Counted from the first letter of the stretch, positions 1 through 8,491 are shown. The stretch is 64,000 nt of DNA from Streptomyces sp. CMB-StM0423 (GCF_002847285.1 NZ_CP025407.1:1796001-1860000); one strand, 5' to 3'. Notes: a model not told the origin generated them from the letters alone. Numbers and translations: made by a program.

Positions 1-1
1 G

Positions 2-544
2 ATCGGCCAGGCCGTCGGCCTCTCGTCCACCTCGTCGGTCGCACACCAGCTCATGGCCCTGGAGCGCAAGGGCTTCCTGCGCCGGGACCCGCACCGGCCG
101 CGGGCCTACGAGGTGCGCGGTGCGGACACGCCCACCACCCAGGCCGCCACCGACACCACGGGCAAGCCCGCCGCGTCGTACGTGCCGCTGGTCGGCCGGA
201 TCGCCGCCGGTGGCCCGATCCTCGCCGAGGAGTCGGTCGAGGACGTGTTCCCGCTGCCGCGGCAGCTCGTCGGCGACGGCGAGCTGTTCGTGCTGAAGGT
301 CGTCGGGGACTCGATGATCGACGCGGCGATCTGCGACGGCGACTGGGTCGCGGTGCGCCGCCAGCCGGTCGCCGAGAACGGCGACATCGTCGCCGCGATG
401 CTGGACGGCGAGGCCACGGTCAAGCGGTTCAAGCGCGAGGACGGCCACGTGTGGCTGCTCCCGCACAACGCGGCGTACCAGCCGATTCCCGGCGACGAGG
501 CGACGATCCTCGGCAAGGTCGTCGCGGTCCTCCGCCGGGTCTGA
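2..544 (+). CDS. lexA: LexA repressor, 5' truncated by the window edge
   Basis: SOS transcriptional repressor and self-cleaving serine peptidase. The reading frame is open from base 2, so the natural start lies outside the window. The visible part begins inside the winged-helix DNA-binding domain ([17 protein letters not shown], then [11 protein letters not shown]), followed by a linker and the S24 peptidase fold. The self-cleavage site is the Ala-Gly bond in RIAAGGPI; the catalytic serine is in GDSMID and the general-base lysine in VKRFK. The C-terminus (KVVAVLRRV) is complete. The gene converges on recX, 353 bp away. Its own promoter and operator are not visible. An internal ATG at 53 is not a plausible start because it would remove half of the DNA-binding domain. 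Confidence 0.97.
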   Translation: MGQAVGLSSTSSVAHQLMALERKGFLRRDPHRPRAYEVRGADTPTTQAATDTTGKPAASYVPLVGRIAAGGPILAEESVEDVFPLPRQLVGDGELFVLKVVGDSMIDAAICDGDWVAVRRQPVAENGDIVAAMLDGEATVKRFKREDGHVWLLPHNAAYQPIPGDEATILGKVVAVLRRV

Positions 545-564
545 GACCCGGCACGGCATATCCG

Positions 565-588
565 GGCCCGGGACCTGGCCCCCGGGCC
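565..588 (+). terminator. Hairpin downstream of lexA
   Basis: Arms GGCCCGGG and CCCGGGCC around an 8-nt loop, 20 bp after the lexA stop. There is no U-tract, which is normal for GC-rich actinobacteria. Function is inferred from position. Confidence 0.5.
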
Positions 589-860
589 GCCGCCTTGCGC
601 GGCGCGGAGTGTCGCGAACCGGCCGCGGCGGCGGCCGGACACGCGCGCACGGCGGAGGCACGGCCTCGCGTACGACAGGTACACGCGGCGGGTACGGGCG
701 GCGATGCCACCGCCCCCGGCCCGCGCAGGAGTCTGTACGACTCCGGACCGCTCAGGTCTGCCGGGCCAGGCATCCACGGCAGCACAGAGCCACCCCTCCT
801 GCCCGTCCGGCGCTGGTACGCCGGGGCGACTCGGCCCACCGAGGCCGTTTCCGGCGCCGA

Positions 861-878
861 GCCGGGGCAGCCCCCGGC
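861..878 (-). terminator. Hairpin downstream of recX
   Basis: Arms GCCGGGG and CCCCGGC with a 4-nt loop, 20 bp past the recX stop on the minus strand. Likely ends the recA-recX transcript; inferred from position and stem strength. Confidence 0.45.
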
Positions 879-897
879 GCCTTCGGCCCCCCGCGGC

Positions 898-1704
898 TCA
901 GTCCGCCAGCAGGTCCTCGGCGTCCTCGCCCTCCGCCTCCAGCGCCTCACGGACGACGCGGATCGCCAGCCCCTCCCCGTAGCCCCGGCGGGCCAGCATG
1001 CCCGCCAGGCGACGGATGCGCTTGTCGCGGTCCAGGCCGCGGGTGGCGCGGAGTTTGCGGGCGACCAGCTCGCGGGCCGTCTCCTCCTCGGTGTCCGCGT
1101 CCAGCCGGCCCACCGCCTCGTCGACCACCGGGGCCGCCACGCCCCGGGTGCGCAGTTCGCGCGCGAGCGCGCGGCGGGCGAGACCCCGGCCGTGGTGCCG
1201 GGACTCCACCCAGGCGCCGGCGAACGCCGCGTCGTCGATCAGCCCGGCTGCTTCGAGGCGGTCGAGCACGGCCTCCGCCGCCTCGGCGTCGACGTCCCGC
1301 TTGGCCAGCGCGTCCGCGAGCTGCTTGCGGGTGCGCGGCGACCCGGTGAGCAGGCGCAGGCAGATCGCCCGCGCCCGTTCCTCCGGGCTGAGCGACGTCT
1401 CCCGCACCCGTTCCCCGGACGGCTCCCGCCGGCCGCGCGAGCGCCCCCGCCGGGAGGCCCCGCCGCGCCCGGACCGGCCCGGGTGTCCCGGCCCGCCGTA
1501 GCCGTCCGGGTCCTCCTCCGGCCCGTACCCCCCGTCCTCCGGCCGGGCGGCGTCGGGCCCGTCCCCTTCGCCGTACGCCGCCGGGCCGTGCCCGCCCCGC
1601 CGACGGCGTCCGCCCGGCGGGGCGGCGCCGTCCTCCGGGCCGCCCCCGAACGGCGGGCGGCCGTCGTCCGGAGGCGGGAGCGGCCAGTCGGTGCGCCGGA
1701 CCAC
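898..1704 (-). CDS. recX: RecX recombination regulatory protein
   Basis: RecX binds RecA filaments and limits their extension and activity. The conserved part is the C-terminal ~155 residues, with the tandem three-helix repeats typical of the family (ICLRLLTGSPRTRKQLADAL; ARRALARELRTRGV; RIRRLAGMLARRGY). The first ~110 residues are a Gly/Arg/Pro/Asp-rich low-complexity extension not expected in compact RecX proteins (about 150-190 aa), common in Streptomyces homologues. The GTG start lies 3 bp after the recA stop, so the two genes are surely cotranscribed and probably translationally coupled. A start further in, nearer the folded domain, cannot be excluded. Confidence 0.92.
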   Translation of the reverse strand: MVRRTDWPLPPPDDGRPPFGGGPEDGAAPPGGRRRRGGHGPAAYGEGDGPDAARPEDGGYGPEEDPDGYGGPGHPGRSGRGGASRRGRSRGRREPSGERVRETSLSPEERARAICLRLLTGSPRTRKQLADALAKRDVDAEAAEAVLDRLEAAGLIDDAAFAGAWVESRHHGRGLARRALARELRTRGVAAPVVDEAVGRLDADTEEETARELVARKLRATRGLDRDKRIRRLAGMLARRGYGEGLAIRVVREALEAEGEDAEDLLAD

Positions 1705-1707
1705 GGG

Positions 1708-2847
1708 TCAGCTCTTGGCCGCGGTCTTGGCCGCCTTCGCGGTCTTGGCCGGCGCCGGCACCGTCTTCTTGCCCGCGGGGGCGGCGCCGTCCGCGGCCGC
1801 CGCGGGACCGGCAGCCGCGTCCGCACCCGGCTCGCCCTCCGGGTTCTCCTGCTTCGGGCCGATGCCGAGCTTCTCCTTGATCCGCCTCTCGATCTCGTCG
1901 GCCAGGTCGGGGTTGTCCTTCAGGAACGTCCGGGCGTTCTCCTTGCCCTGGCCGAGCTGGTCGCCCTCGTGCGTGTACCAGGCGCCGGACTTGCGGATGA
2001 AGCCGTGCTCCACGCCCATGTCGATCAGGCCGCCCTCGCGGCTGATGCCCTGCCCGTAGAGGATGTCGAACTCGGCCTGCTTGAAGGGCGGCGCGACCTT
2101 GTTCTTCACGACCTTCACGCGCGTGCGGTTGCCGACGGGCTCTGTGCCGTCCTTGAGCGTCTCGATGCGCCGGATGTCCAAGCGCACCGAGGCGTAGAAC
2201 TTCAGCGCCTTGCCGCCGGTGGTGGTCTCGGGCGAACCGAACATCACGCCGATCTTCTCGCGCAACTGGTTGATGAAGATCGCGGTGGTCTTCGACTGGT
2301 TCAGCGCGCTGGTGATCTTCCGCAGGGCCTGGCTCATCAGCCGGGCCTGCAGGCCGACGTGGGAGTCGCCCATCTCGCCCTCGATCTCCGCACGCGGCAC
2401 GAGGGCCGCGACCGAGTCGATGACGATCAGGTCGAGCGCGCCGGAGCGGACGAGCATGTCCGCGATCTCCAGCGCCTGTTCGCCGTTGTCGGGCTGGGAG
2501 AGGATGAGGGAGTCGATGTCGACGCCGAGCTTCTTCGCGTACTCCGGGTCGAGGGCGTGCTCCGCGTCGATGAACGCGACCGTGCCGCCGGCCCGCTGCG
2601 CGTTGGCCACCGCGTGCAGGGTCAGGGTCGTCTTGCCGGAGGACTCCGGCCCGTACACCTCCACCACGCGGCCGCGCGGCAGGCCGCCCACACCGAGGGC
2701 CACGTCCAGCGCGGTCGACCCAGTGGGGATGACTTCCACGGGCTCGTTCGGCCGCTCACCGAGGCGCATCACGGCGCCCTTGCCGAATTGCCGTTCAATC
2801 TGGGCGAGTGCGGCGTCGAGCGCCTTCTCGCGGTCAGTCGCTGCCAT
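1708..2847 (-). CDS. recA: RecA recombinase
   Basis: ATP-dependent strand-exchange protein and LexA co-protease, central to homologous recombination and the SOS response. 379 residues from the ATG at 2847, the normal size for Streptomyces; the in-frame extension upstream is non-conserved and crosses the promoter. Visible motifs: Walker [11 protein letters not shown], Walker [11 protein letters not shown], loop 2 region [17 protein letters not shown]. The C-terminus is the Lys/Ala/Pro-rich tail seen in actinobacterial RecA. No intein. First gene of recA-recX. Two control signals lie upstream: a RecA-NDp promoter (2891-2913) and a LexA box (2963-2978), pointing to both LexA-dependent and LexA-independent damage induction. 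Confidence 0.98.
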   Translation of the reverse strand: MAATDREKALDAALAQIERQFGKGAVMRLGERPNEPVEVIPTGSTALDVALGVGGLPRGRVVEVYGPESSGKTTLTLHAVANAQRAGGTVAFIDAEHALDPEYAKKLGVDIDSLILSQPDNGEQALEIADMLVRSGALDLIVIDSVAALVPRAEIEGEMGDSHVGLQARLMSQALRKITSALNQSKTTAIFINQLREKIGVMFGSPETTTGGKALKFYASVRLDIRRIETLKDGTEPVGNRTRVKVVKNKVAPPFKQAEFDILYGQGISREGGLIDMGVEHGFIRKSGAWYTHEGDQLGQGKENARTFLKDNPDLADEIERRIKEKLGIGPKQENPEGEPGADAAAGPAAAADGAAPAGKKTVPAPAKTAKAAKTAAKS

Positions 2848-2890
2848 GGGTTCCACCCGGGATGTCTGAGTCGATCGCTTCACGTCCACG

Positions 2891-2913
2891 ACGCTAGCGC
2901 CTGCCACTGACAA
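2891..2913 (-). promoter_or_regulatory. RecA-NDp (PafBC-type) promoter of recA
   Basis: On the minus strand this reads TTGTCAGTG, 8 nt, then TAGCGT, an exact match to the mycobacterial motif TTGTCRGTG-N8-TAnnnT that directs LexA-independent, PafBC-dependent damage induction. The predicted transcript starts near 2884, giving a leader of about 37 nt before the recA ATG. Confidence 0.75.
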
Positions 2914-2962
2914 CACGCCTCGCGTCGGGCCGGCCTGGGGGAAACCCGGGCCGAACCCTCAT

Positions 2963-2978
2963 GGGAACCTATGTTCGA
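2963..2978 (-). promoter_or_regulatory. LexA box (SOS operator) upstream of recA
   Basis: Read on the minus strand: TCGAAC-ATAG-GTTCCC, against the actinobacterial LexA consensus TCGAAC-N4-GTTCGA (core GAAC-N4-GTTC perfect, two outer mismatches). A TTGACA hexamer (2985-2990) lies just upstream, so LexA bound here would cover that promoter. It sits 116 bp from the recA start and 119 bp from the divergent methyltransferase start. Confidence 0.75.
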
Positions 2979-3083
2979 TTTTGCTGTCAACCCGCACCGC
3001 CGGACCCATCCGCCCCGTGCGTTCCCGTGTCCTGCGCGATCCCGCCGCATCACATCCCGTGGCCGCGCCGACCCGGCGCCGCA

Positions 3084-3089
3084 TAGGTT
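3084..3089 (+). promoter_or_regulatory. -10 box for a leaderless methyltransferase transcript
   Basis: TAGGTT ends 7 nt before the ATG at 3097, the spacing expected when transcription begins at the start codon. No ribosome-binding site and no clear -35 are visible. It supports the choice of 3097 as start. Confidence 0.4.
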
Positions 3090-3096
3090 CGGCCGC

Positions 3097-3822
3097 ATGG
3101 CCGACGACTGTTTCGCGCATCCACGGCTCGCCGCGCTCTACGACCCGCTCCACCCCGACCGCCGCGATCTCGACGCGTACCTGCGGCTCACGGACGAGTT
3201 CGGCGCCCACCGGGTGCTGGACATCGGCTGCGGCACGGGGGTGTTCGCGCTCCTCCTGGCCCACCGCGGGATCGAGGTCGTCGGCGTCGATCCCGCCCCG
3301 GCGTCCATCGACGTCGCCCGGGCCAAACCGGGCGGCGGACGAGTGCGCTGGATCTGCGGCGACGCGACCGACCTCCCGCCGCTGCGGGCGGACCTCGCGA
3401 CGATGACGGCGAACGTCGCCCAGGCGATCGCCGATCCGCGGGCGTGGGACGAGACCCTGCGCGGGGCGCACGCCGCACTGCGGCCCGGCGGGCACCTGGT
3501 CTTCGAGACCCGGGACCCGGCACGGCGCGCCTGGGAGGAGTGGACCCGCGAGCGCTCCTCCCGTGTGACGGAGATCCCGGGCGCCGGCTCCGTCGCGAGC
3601 CGGGTCGAGCTGATCGAGGTGGACCTGCCGCTGGTGACCTTCCGCTGGACGTACGAGTTCGCCGCCGACGGCCAGGTGCTGACCTCGGATTCGACGCTGC
3701 GCTTCCGCGAGCGGGAGGAGGTCGAGCAGGACCTGGCCGCCCACGGCTACGCGGTGGAGGACGTCCGGGACGCGCCCGACCGGCCGGGAAAGGAGTTCGT
3801 GTTCCTGGCCCGGCGTCCGTGA
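3097..3822 (+). CDS. Class I SAM-dependent methyltransferase, substrate unknown
   Basis: Small cytosolic methyltransferase of 241 residues with the Rossmann-type SAM fold. Motif I is VLDIGCGTGVFALLLA (about residues 37-52), the acidic residue ending strand 2 is in VVGVDPAPASI, and motif II/III regions follow (IRW..GDATDLPPL; LRPGGHLVFETRDPA). The family includes many enzymes acting on small molecules; nothing here identifies the acceptor. It is transcribed divergently from recA across a 249 bp gap holding both recA control sites, and converges on the TAXI gene. Start chosen at the ATG with a leaderless -10 box; the longer frame from 2971 would begin inside the LexA box. Confidence 0.8.
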   Translation: MADDCFAHPRLAALYDPLHPDRRDLDAYLRLTDEFGAHRVLDIGCGTGVFALLLAHRGIEVVGVDPAPASIDVARAKPGGGRVRWICGDATDLPPLRADLATMTANVAQAIADPRAWDETLRGAHAALRPGGHLVFETRDPARRAWEEWTRERSSRVTEIPGAGSVASRVELIEVDLPLVTFRWTYEFAADGQVLTSDSTLRFREREEVEQDLAAHGYAVEDVRDAPDRPGKEFVFLARRP

Positions 3823-3873
3823 GCGTCAGTCGCGCGTCCACCCGGATGTGATCCGCGCAGGACGGCGCCCGGC

Positions 3874-4875
3874 CTACGGCTTCTCCTGCCGGTAGTAGCG
3901 GGCCGCGCCCTCGTGCAGCTCCAGCGGGTCGGTGAAGACCGCCGTGCGCAGGTCGACCCGCTGGGCGGCGTGCACCACGCGGCCGATCCGGTCCCGGTCC
4001 CGTATCACCGTGCTGGTCACGCTCTCCGTCAGCCGCGGGTCCTCCCGGTCGGTGGTGACCAGCAGGTTCGCCACCGCGAGCGTCGGCACGGCGGTGTCGC
4101 GCTGGACCGTGGGGTAGGCGTCGGGCGGCATGACCGCGGCGCGGTAGTAGCGGGCCAGTTCGCCCTGGGCGTGGAGGGGGCCGAGGAGGTCACCGAGCGG
4201 TACGAGTTCGATCTCGGTCTGCTGCGCCAGGCGCTCGACGGCCTCCGTGGGCAGGCCGCCGGACCAGAAGAAGGCGTCGATCTCCCGTTCGCGCAGGAGT
4301 TCCGGCATCGTGTCGAGGCCCTCGCGTACGGCCGTCACGTCCTCGTCGAAGTCGAGCCCGGCCGCCGACAGCAGTCGCCGGGTGATCAGTTGGACGCCGG
4401 AGCCGTCCTCGCCGACGCCGACCTTGAGGCCGCGCAGGTCGGCGGTGTGCCGCACGGGCGAGTCGCGCAGGACGACGAGCTGCATGTAGTCGTCGTAGAG
4501 CCGGGCCACCGCGCGCAGCCCCTGCCAGCCGGGCAGCCGGTCGCGGCGGTACGTGGCCACGGAGTCGGCGGTGGCGACGGCGAAGTCGGCGCGGCCCGCG
4601 GTGACCTTGCGCAGGTTGTCGATGGAGCCCTGGCTGGTGTGCAGACGTACGTCGAGGTCCGGCTCGTCCCGGGCGAGCCCTGCGCGCAGCAGCCGTCCGT
4701 ACTCCGCGTACACGCCGGAGCGCACCCCCGTCGCGAAGACCACCTTCCCCGCCGGGCTGCCGCCGCCGCCCAGCGGCAGCAGCCACCACAGGAGCAGCCC
4801 GAGCACGGCCGCCGTCGCCACGGCGGCCTGCAGTGCTCGGCGCCTGCCGGGGCGGCGCGGGACGAAGGGGACCAC
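3874..4875 (-). CDS. TAXI-family substrate-binding protein, membrane anchored, no partner transporter nearby
   Basis: 333 residues. One N-terminal hydrophobic segment after an Arg-rich stretch (ALQAAVATAAVLGLLLWWLL, about residues 15-34) and no lipobox cysteine, so it is probably anchored with its domain outside. The rest matches TAXI (TRAP-associated extracytoplasmic) binding proteins: FATGVRSGVYAEYGRLL, a serine/glycine ligand loop (HTSQGSIDNL), and FAVATADS, then LRGLKVGVGEDGSG. TAXI proteins normally work with a fused TRAP permease, often for C4-dicarboxylates or glutamate; no permease gene is in this window. The GTG start is supported by CAGGAT (4882-4887 on the minus strand) 6 nt upstream. 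Ligand not predictable. Confidence 0.8.
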   Translation of the reverse strand: MVPFVPRRPGRRRALQAAVATAAVLGLLLWWLLPLGGGGSPAGKVVFATGVRSGVYAEYGRLLRAGLARDEPDLDVRLHTSQGSIDNLRKVTAGRADFAVATADSVATYRRDRLPGWQGLRAVARLYDDYMQLVVLRDSPVRHTADLRGLKVGVGEDGSGVQLITRRLLSAAGLDFDEDVTAVREGLDTMPELLREREIDAFFWSGGLPTEAVERLAQQTEIELVPLGDLLGPLHAQGELARYYRAAVMPPDAYPTVQRDTAVPTLAVANLLVTTDREDPRLTESVTSTVIRDRDRIGRVVHAAQRVDLRTAVFTDPLELHEGAARYYRQEKP

Positions 4876-4910
4876 GCGGCGATCCTGCCAAACCGGGGCC
4901 CGGCACGGCC

Positions 4911-4945
4911 AGCGCGCCGGACTCCCGGTGGGAGCCCGGCGCGCT
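4911..4945 (-). terminator. Strong hairpin between the protease and TAXI genes
   Basis: Two 16-nt arms (4911-4926 and 4930-4945) pair with a single mismatch around a GGT loop. It lies after the protease stop on the minus strand and before the TAXI start, so it should separate the two units. Confidence 0.65.
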
Positions 4946-5000
4946 GTCGGGCCCGGGTACGGCCCGGCGCCGGGGCGCGGGACCGTACGGTACGGGCGGG

Positions 5001-6182
5001 CTAGCCGCCGCTCACCTCGTCGAAGACCGCCTCGGCCTCCTTGTCCAGCCGCGGCCCGGCGAGCCAGGTGGCCTGCAGCGGGCCGATGGACGTGACGGAC
5101 ACGAGCTGCTCCTCGCCGTCGTTCGACGCGGTCCAGCCGCCGCCGGAGGCGCCGGCGGTCATGGTGCAGCCGATGCGGTACATCGTGGGCTGCGACGCCT
5201 GGATCGACAGCCGGCCCGGCGCGTCGGTGCAGGAGTACAGCCGCCCGCCGTCGTACGGCGCCGCCGCCGGGTAGCCGGTGGCGGTCAGGTCACCGACGTC
5301 CTTCACGGCCGGGGCGTCGAACCAGACGGGCACCGCGGCGCCCACGGCCTCCTCCAGGGACTGCCCGCCGCCGTCCTTCGGCTGGACCTTCATCACGGCG
5401 AAGTCGTACGGGGCGCCCACGCCGCCCTGCGACTTGCCCTCGGAGATCCACTCGTCGGTCGTACGGGCCTCCTCGGCCCAGAACGTGCCCTTCGGCGCGA
5501 TGTCGGCCTCGGTCGCCTGCTCGGCCTCCAGCTCGGCGACGGTCTTGCCCTCGGGGTTGAAGGAGGGCACGAAGATGATGTTGCGCCACCAGCCGCCTTC
5601 GGAGCCCTTGTGCACGCAGTGGCCGGCGGTGGCCACCAGGTTGGACTTGCCCGGGTTGGCCGGGTCCGCGACCACGGTGCCGGAGCAGACCATGGGGCCC
5701 TCGGGGGTGTCGAAGAAGATCTTCCCGGCGGCGGGCTGCGACTCGTCGTACGGCGTGGACGCCTCGACGGCCTCGACGGGCGCCGGCTCCGGGTCGGTGA
5801 CACCCTGGTCCTCGGACACGTCGTCCTCGTCGACCCGGTTGGGCGGCTGCTCGGCGTCCCACATTCGGTCGGGGTCCCAGAGGTCCTCGATGATCGGGTT
5901 GATGAACTCGCGCGCGTCGCGCAGCCAGTCCTCCTTGGCCCAGTCCTCCCAGCCGCCGTCCCTCCACTTGTCGAGGTCGAGGTTCTTCAGGGCGTCCGGG
6001 ATCCCCTCGGGGAGCGCCAGATCCTTCTCGGGCGCCTGCGACTCCTGCTGTTGCTGCTTGTCGTCGGCGCCGCTGTCACCGTCGCCGTCCTCGCAGGCGC
6101 CGGCGGTCAGTGCCAGCGTGACCGCGAGGGCCGCGGCGGCCAGCGCCTTCCTCGGTATACGACGTTTCCCGTTGGCGGGCAT
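5001..6182 (-). CDS. Secreted trypsin-like serine peptidase (S1 fold), probable lipoprotein
   Basis: 393 residues. Signal region KALAAAALAVTLALTAGAC with a cysteine at about residue 30 in a slightly non-standard lipobox (AGAC), followed by an acidic Asp/Gly/Gln linker, so the protein is probably tethered to the outer face of the membrane. Catalytic triad: His in VATAGHCVHKG, Asp in YDFAVMKV, Ser in GASGGGW. About 110 residues of charged sequence separate the signal from the catalytic domain and could act as a propeptide or spacer. Start at the ATG at 6182, with a GGGGA ribosome-binding site about 9 nt upstream. Substrate unknown. A single-gene unit as far as visible. Confidence 0.85.
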   Translation of the reverse strand: MPANGKRRIPRKALAAAALAVTLALTAGACEDGDGDSGADDKQQQQESQAPEKDLALPEGIPDALKNLDLDKWRDGGWEDWAKEDWLRDAREFINPIIEDLWDPDRMWDAEQPPNRVDEDDVSEDQGVTDPEPAPVEAVEASTPYDESQPAAGKIFFDTPEGPMVCSGTVVADPANPGKSNLVATAGHCVHKGSEGGWWRNIIFVPSFNPEGKTVAELEAEQATEADIAPKGTFWAEEARTTDEWISEGKSQGGVGAPYDFAVMKVQPKDGGGQSLEEAVGAAVPVWFDAPAVKDVGDLTATGYPAAAPYDGGRLYSCTDAPGRLSIQASQPTMYRIGCTMTAGASGGGWTASNDGEEQLVSVTSIGPLQATWLAGPRLDKEAEAVFDEVSGG

Positions 6183-6547
6183 GAATAGAATCCCCCAGTT
6201 TCTCCGCACAGGTGCCCCGGCGGGACACGAGCCCCCACTATGCCGGTGCCGTTGGGGACGGCCGCACCTGGCCCCGTGGTTCCACCGGGCCCAAGGATCT
6301 TGGCGGCGGGCCGTGTTCCGGCGGCGGGTGCGTCGTTGGTAGGGCGGGGGATGCGGACCCGTATCCGGTGCGAGGGGGTGGGGCTGTGCCCGCGGTTCGC
6401 GCAGCGGACGTGCACGCGCGCGTCTGCCGTACGCGCCACGCCCCCGCCGCGCCCCCCGCTCCGGGTCCTTCGTCCCTCCTCCCAGGCCCCTCCGTGCGGC
6501 CGGGGGACGCTCGATCCCGTACGCGACCCATCCCGAGGTGCACGTCT
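6183..6547. other. Intergenic region upstream of the siderophore operon
   Basis: 365 bp between the divergent protease and siderophore genes, presumably holding both promoters. I looked for the AT-rich 19-bp iron box of DmdR/IdeR repressors (TTAGGTTAGGCTAACCTAA-like) and found nothing close. A TAGTGG hexamer on the minus strand near 6240 could be a -10 box for the protease. No gene is visible here. Confidence 0.55.
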
Positions 6548-8491
6548 GTGAACGCGAAGCCCGCCGGCGACGAACTCCCCGCCGGCAGCGGCCGGCCCCC
6601 GGTGCACCGGCGGCTGGCCCGGCTCATCGAGCCCGCGGTGCCCCGCCAGTACCGGCGCGGCGCCGAGGGCGGCGGGCAGCCCGAGCCCGACCCGCTGGAG
6701 CACCCGGACGCCGGGGCCGCCGCGGACGCGGCCGCCGCCGAGAGCCTGCTGCGCTGCTGGGTGCGCGAACAGGGCGTGGCGGAGCCGGAGAACGGCACGC
6801 TGCGGCTGCTGCTGCCCGCCAGCGGGGCGTGCCTGCGCGTCCCGGTGCGGTACTGGTCTGCGGCCGGATGGCACCGCTTCGGGCGGCCCGTGCTGCACGG
6901 CGCCCCCAAGGACGCGCCGCCGGTGGACGCGGTGACCCTGGCGTCGCTGCTGAGCCGGGAGGCCGGGTACGACGCCGCACAGGCCGCGGACGCCGGCGGC
7001 AGCGGGGCGCGTACCGTGCCCGAGCCGGCCGGCGGTGCCGCCGACCTCGTGGGCCGCGTCGCGGACTCCGTACGCCACACCGCGGTGTTCCTCGCCGCCC
7101 GCCGCGCCGGCTCCCCGCCCGCGACCGCGGACCCGTTCCTGACCGGCGAGCAGTCCCTGCTCCTCGGCCACCCCCTGCACCCGACGCCCAAGAGCCGCGA
7201 GGGGCTCTCCGAGGCCGAGGCCCGGCGCTACTCCCCCGAGCTGCGCGGCAGTTTCCCGCTGCACTGGCTCGCCGTCCACGACAGCGTCCTCGCCTGCGAC
7301 TCGGCGTGGACCGAGCGCGGCAAGGGCGTGCCCGCGCGCGAGCTGGCCGCCCGGCTGGCGGGCCCCGGGCTGTTGGTGCCGCCGGGCTGCACGCCGCTGC
7401 CCGTACACCCGTGGCAGGTCCGCGAGGTCCGCGAGCGCCCCGGCGTCGCCGCGCTCTTCGACGCCGGACTGCTGCGGGACCTGGGTCCGCACGGCGACCC
7501 CTGGCACCCGACCGCGTCGGTGAGGACGCTGTACCGCCCCGGTGCCCCCGCGATGCTGAAGCTCTCGCTCGGCGTGCGGATCACCAACTCCCGCCGCGAG
7601 AACCTGCGCAAGGAGCTGCACCGCGGCACGGAGGTGCACCGGCTGCTGCGCGCCGGCCTCGGCAAGGAGTGGCAGGCGTCGTTCCCCGGCGGCTTCCCGG
7701 GCGCGCCGGGCTTCGACGTCGTACGGGATCCGGCGTGGCTGGCCGTCGACACCCCCTCCGGCGAGCCGGTCGCGGGTCTGGACGCGGTCGTGCGGCACCA
7801 GCCCTTCGCGGCGCAGGACGACGCACTGTGCATCGCGGCACTGACGTCCCCGGTGCCGCGGTCGCCGAAGGGGGCGATGCGCTCCCGTCTGCAGGAGGTC
7901 GTCGGGCAGTTGGCGGACCGCACGGGGCAGGGGACGGCGGCGGTGGCCGCGGAGTGGTTCCTGCGCTACCTGGAGGTCGTCGTACGGCCCGTAATGTGGC
8001 TGGACTCCGAGGCGGGCGTGGCGCTTGAGGCGCACCAGCAGAACACCGTGCTGCTCCTCGACGCGGACGGCTGGCCGGCCGGCGGCCGGTACCGGGACAA
8101 CCAGGGGTACTACTTCCGCGAGTCCCGCCGCGTCGAGCTGGAGCGCCGGCTGCCGGGCCTGGGCGCCGCCAGCGACACGTTCGTGCCGGACGACGTGACC
8201 GACGAGCGCTTCGCCTACTACGTGGGCGTCAACAACGTCCTCGGCCTCGTGGGCGCCTTCGGCTCCGCGGAGCTGGTCGACGAGCGCGTGCTGCTCGCCG
8301 CGTTCCGCCGCTTCCTGGAGCAGTCCGCCGCGGGCGGGGGCCGCTGCGCGCTGGCCGAACGGCTGCTGGGCGGCGGGACGCTGCGCTGCAAGGCCAATCT
8401 GCTGACCCGGGTGCACGGCCTGGACGAGCTGGTCGGCCCGGTGGACACGCAGTCCGTGTACGTCACCGTCTCCAACCCGCTGCTCTCCTGA
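6548..8491 (+). CDS. NIS siderophore synthetase, IucA/IucC family (first of two)
   Basis: 647 residues from a GTG start with GAGG about 10 nt upstream. ATP-dependent synthetase joining a carboxylate to an amine or hydroxylamine through an acyl-adenylate. Family signatures: HPLHPTPKSREG (about residue 210), PVHPWQ (about 280), KLSLGVRITNSRREN, and the ATP/Mg2+ region with LEAHQQN, then a FhuF-like C-terminal part (GRCALAERLLGGGTLRCKANL). First gene of a tight three-gene operon: 40 bp to the acyltransferase, then 21 bp to the second synthetase. EAHQQN here versus PHGEN in the second enzyme indicates different subfamilies, as in pathways that use one enzyme per carboxylate. Confidence 0.9.
   Translation: MNAKPAGDELPAGSGRPPVHRRLARLIEPAVPRQYRRGAEGGGQPEPDPLEHPDAGAAADAAAAESLLRCWVREQGVAEPENGTLRLLLPASGACLRVPVRYWSAAGWHRFGRPVLHGAPKDAPPVDAVTLASLLSREAGYDAAQAADAGGSGARTVPEPAGGAADLVGRVADSVRHTAVFLAARRAGSPPATADPFLTGEQSLLLGHPLHPTPKSREGLSEAEARRYSPELRGSFPLHWLAVHDSVLACDSAWTERGKGVPARELAARLAGPGLLVPPGCTPLPVHPWQVREVRERPGVAALFDAGLLRDLGPHGDPWHPTASVRTLYRPGAPAMLKLSLGVRITNSRRENLRKELHRGTEVHRLLRAGLGKEWQASFPGGFPGAPGFDVVRDPAWLAVDTPSGEPVAGLDAVVRHQPFAAQDDALCIAALTSPVPRSPKGAMRSRLQEVVGQLADRTGQGTAAVAAEWFLRYLEVVVRPVMWLDSEAGVALEAHQQNTVLLLDADGWPAGGRYRDNQGYYFRESRRVELERRLPGLGAASDTFVPDDVTDERFAYYVGVNNVLGLVGAFGSAELVDERVLLAAFRRFLEQSAAGGGRCALAERLLGGGTLRCKANLLTRVHGLDELVGPVDTQSVYVTVSNPLLS

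Larger units (their letters stand above)
545..897. other. Gene-free gap between convergent lexA and recX
   Basis: A 353 bp stretch with no credible gene; the open frames crossing it are GC-bias shadows. It holds two GC-rich hairpins, one just after lexA and one just before the recX stop, listed separately as candidate terminators. Nothing else recognisable. Confidence 0.7.

Noticed and set aside
2971..3096. Longer methyltransferase start at 2971
   Set aside because: It would begin inside the LexA box and add a non-conserved Arg/Pro-rich stretch; the leaderless -10 box fits 3097.
6183..6547. Iron box upstream of the siderophore operon
   Set aside because: No AT-rich palindrome resembling TTAGGTTAGGCTAACCTAA could be found on either strand.
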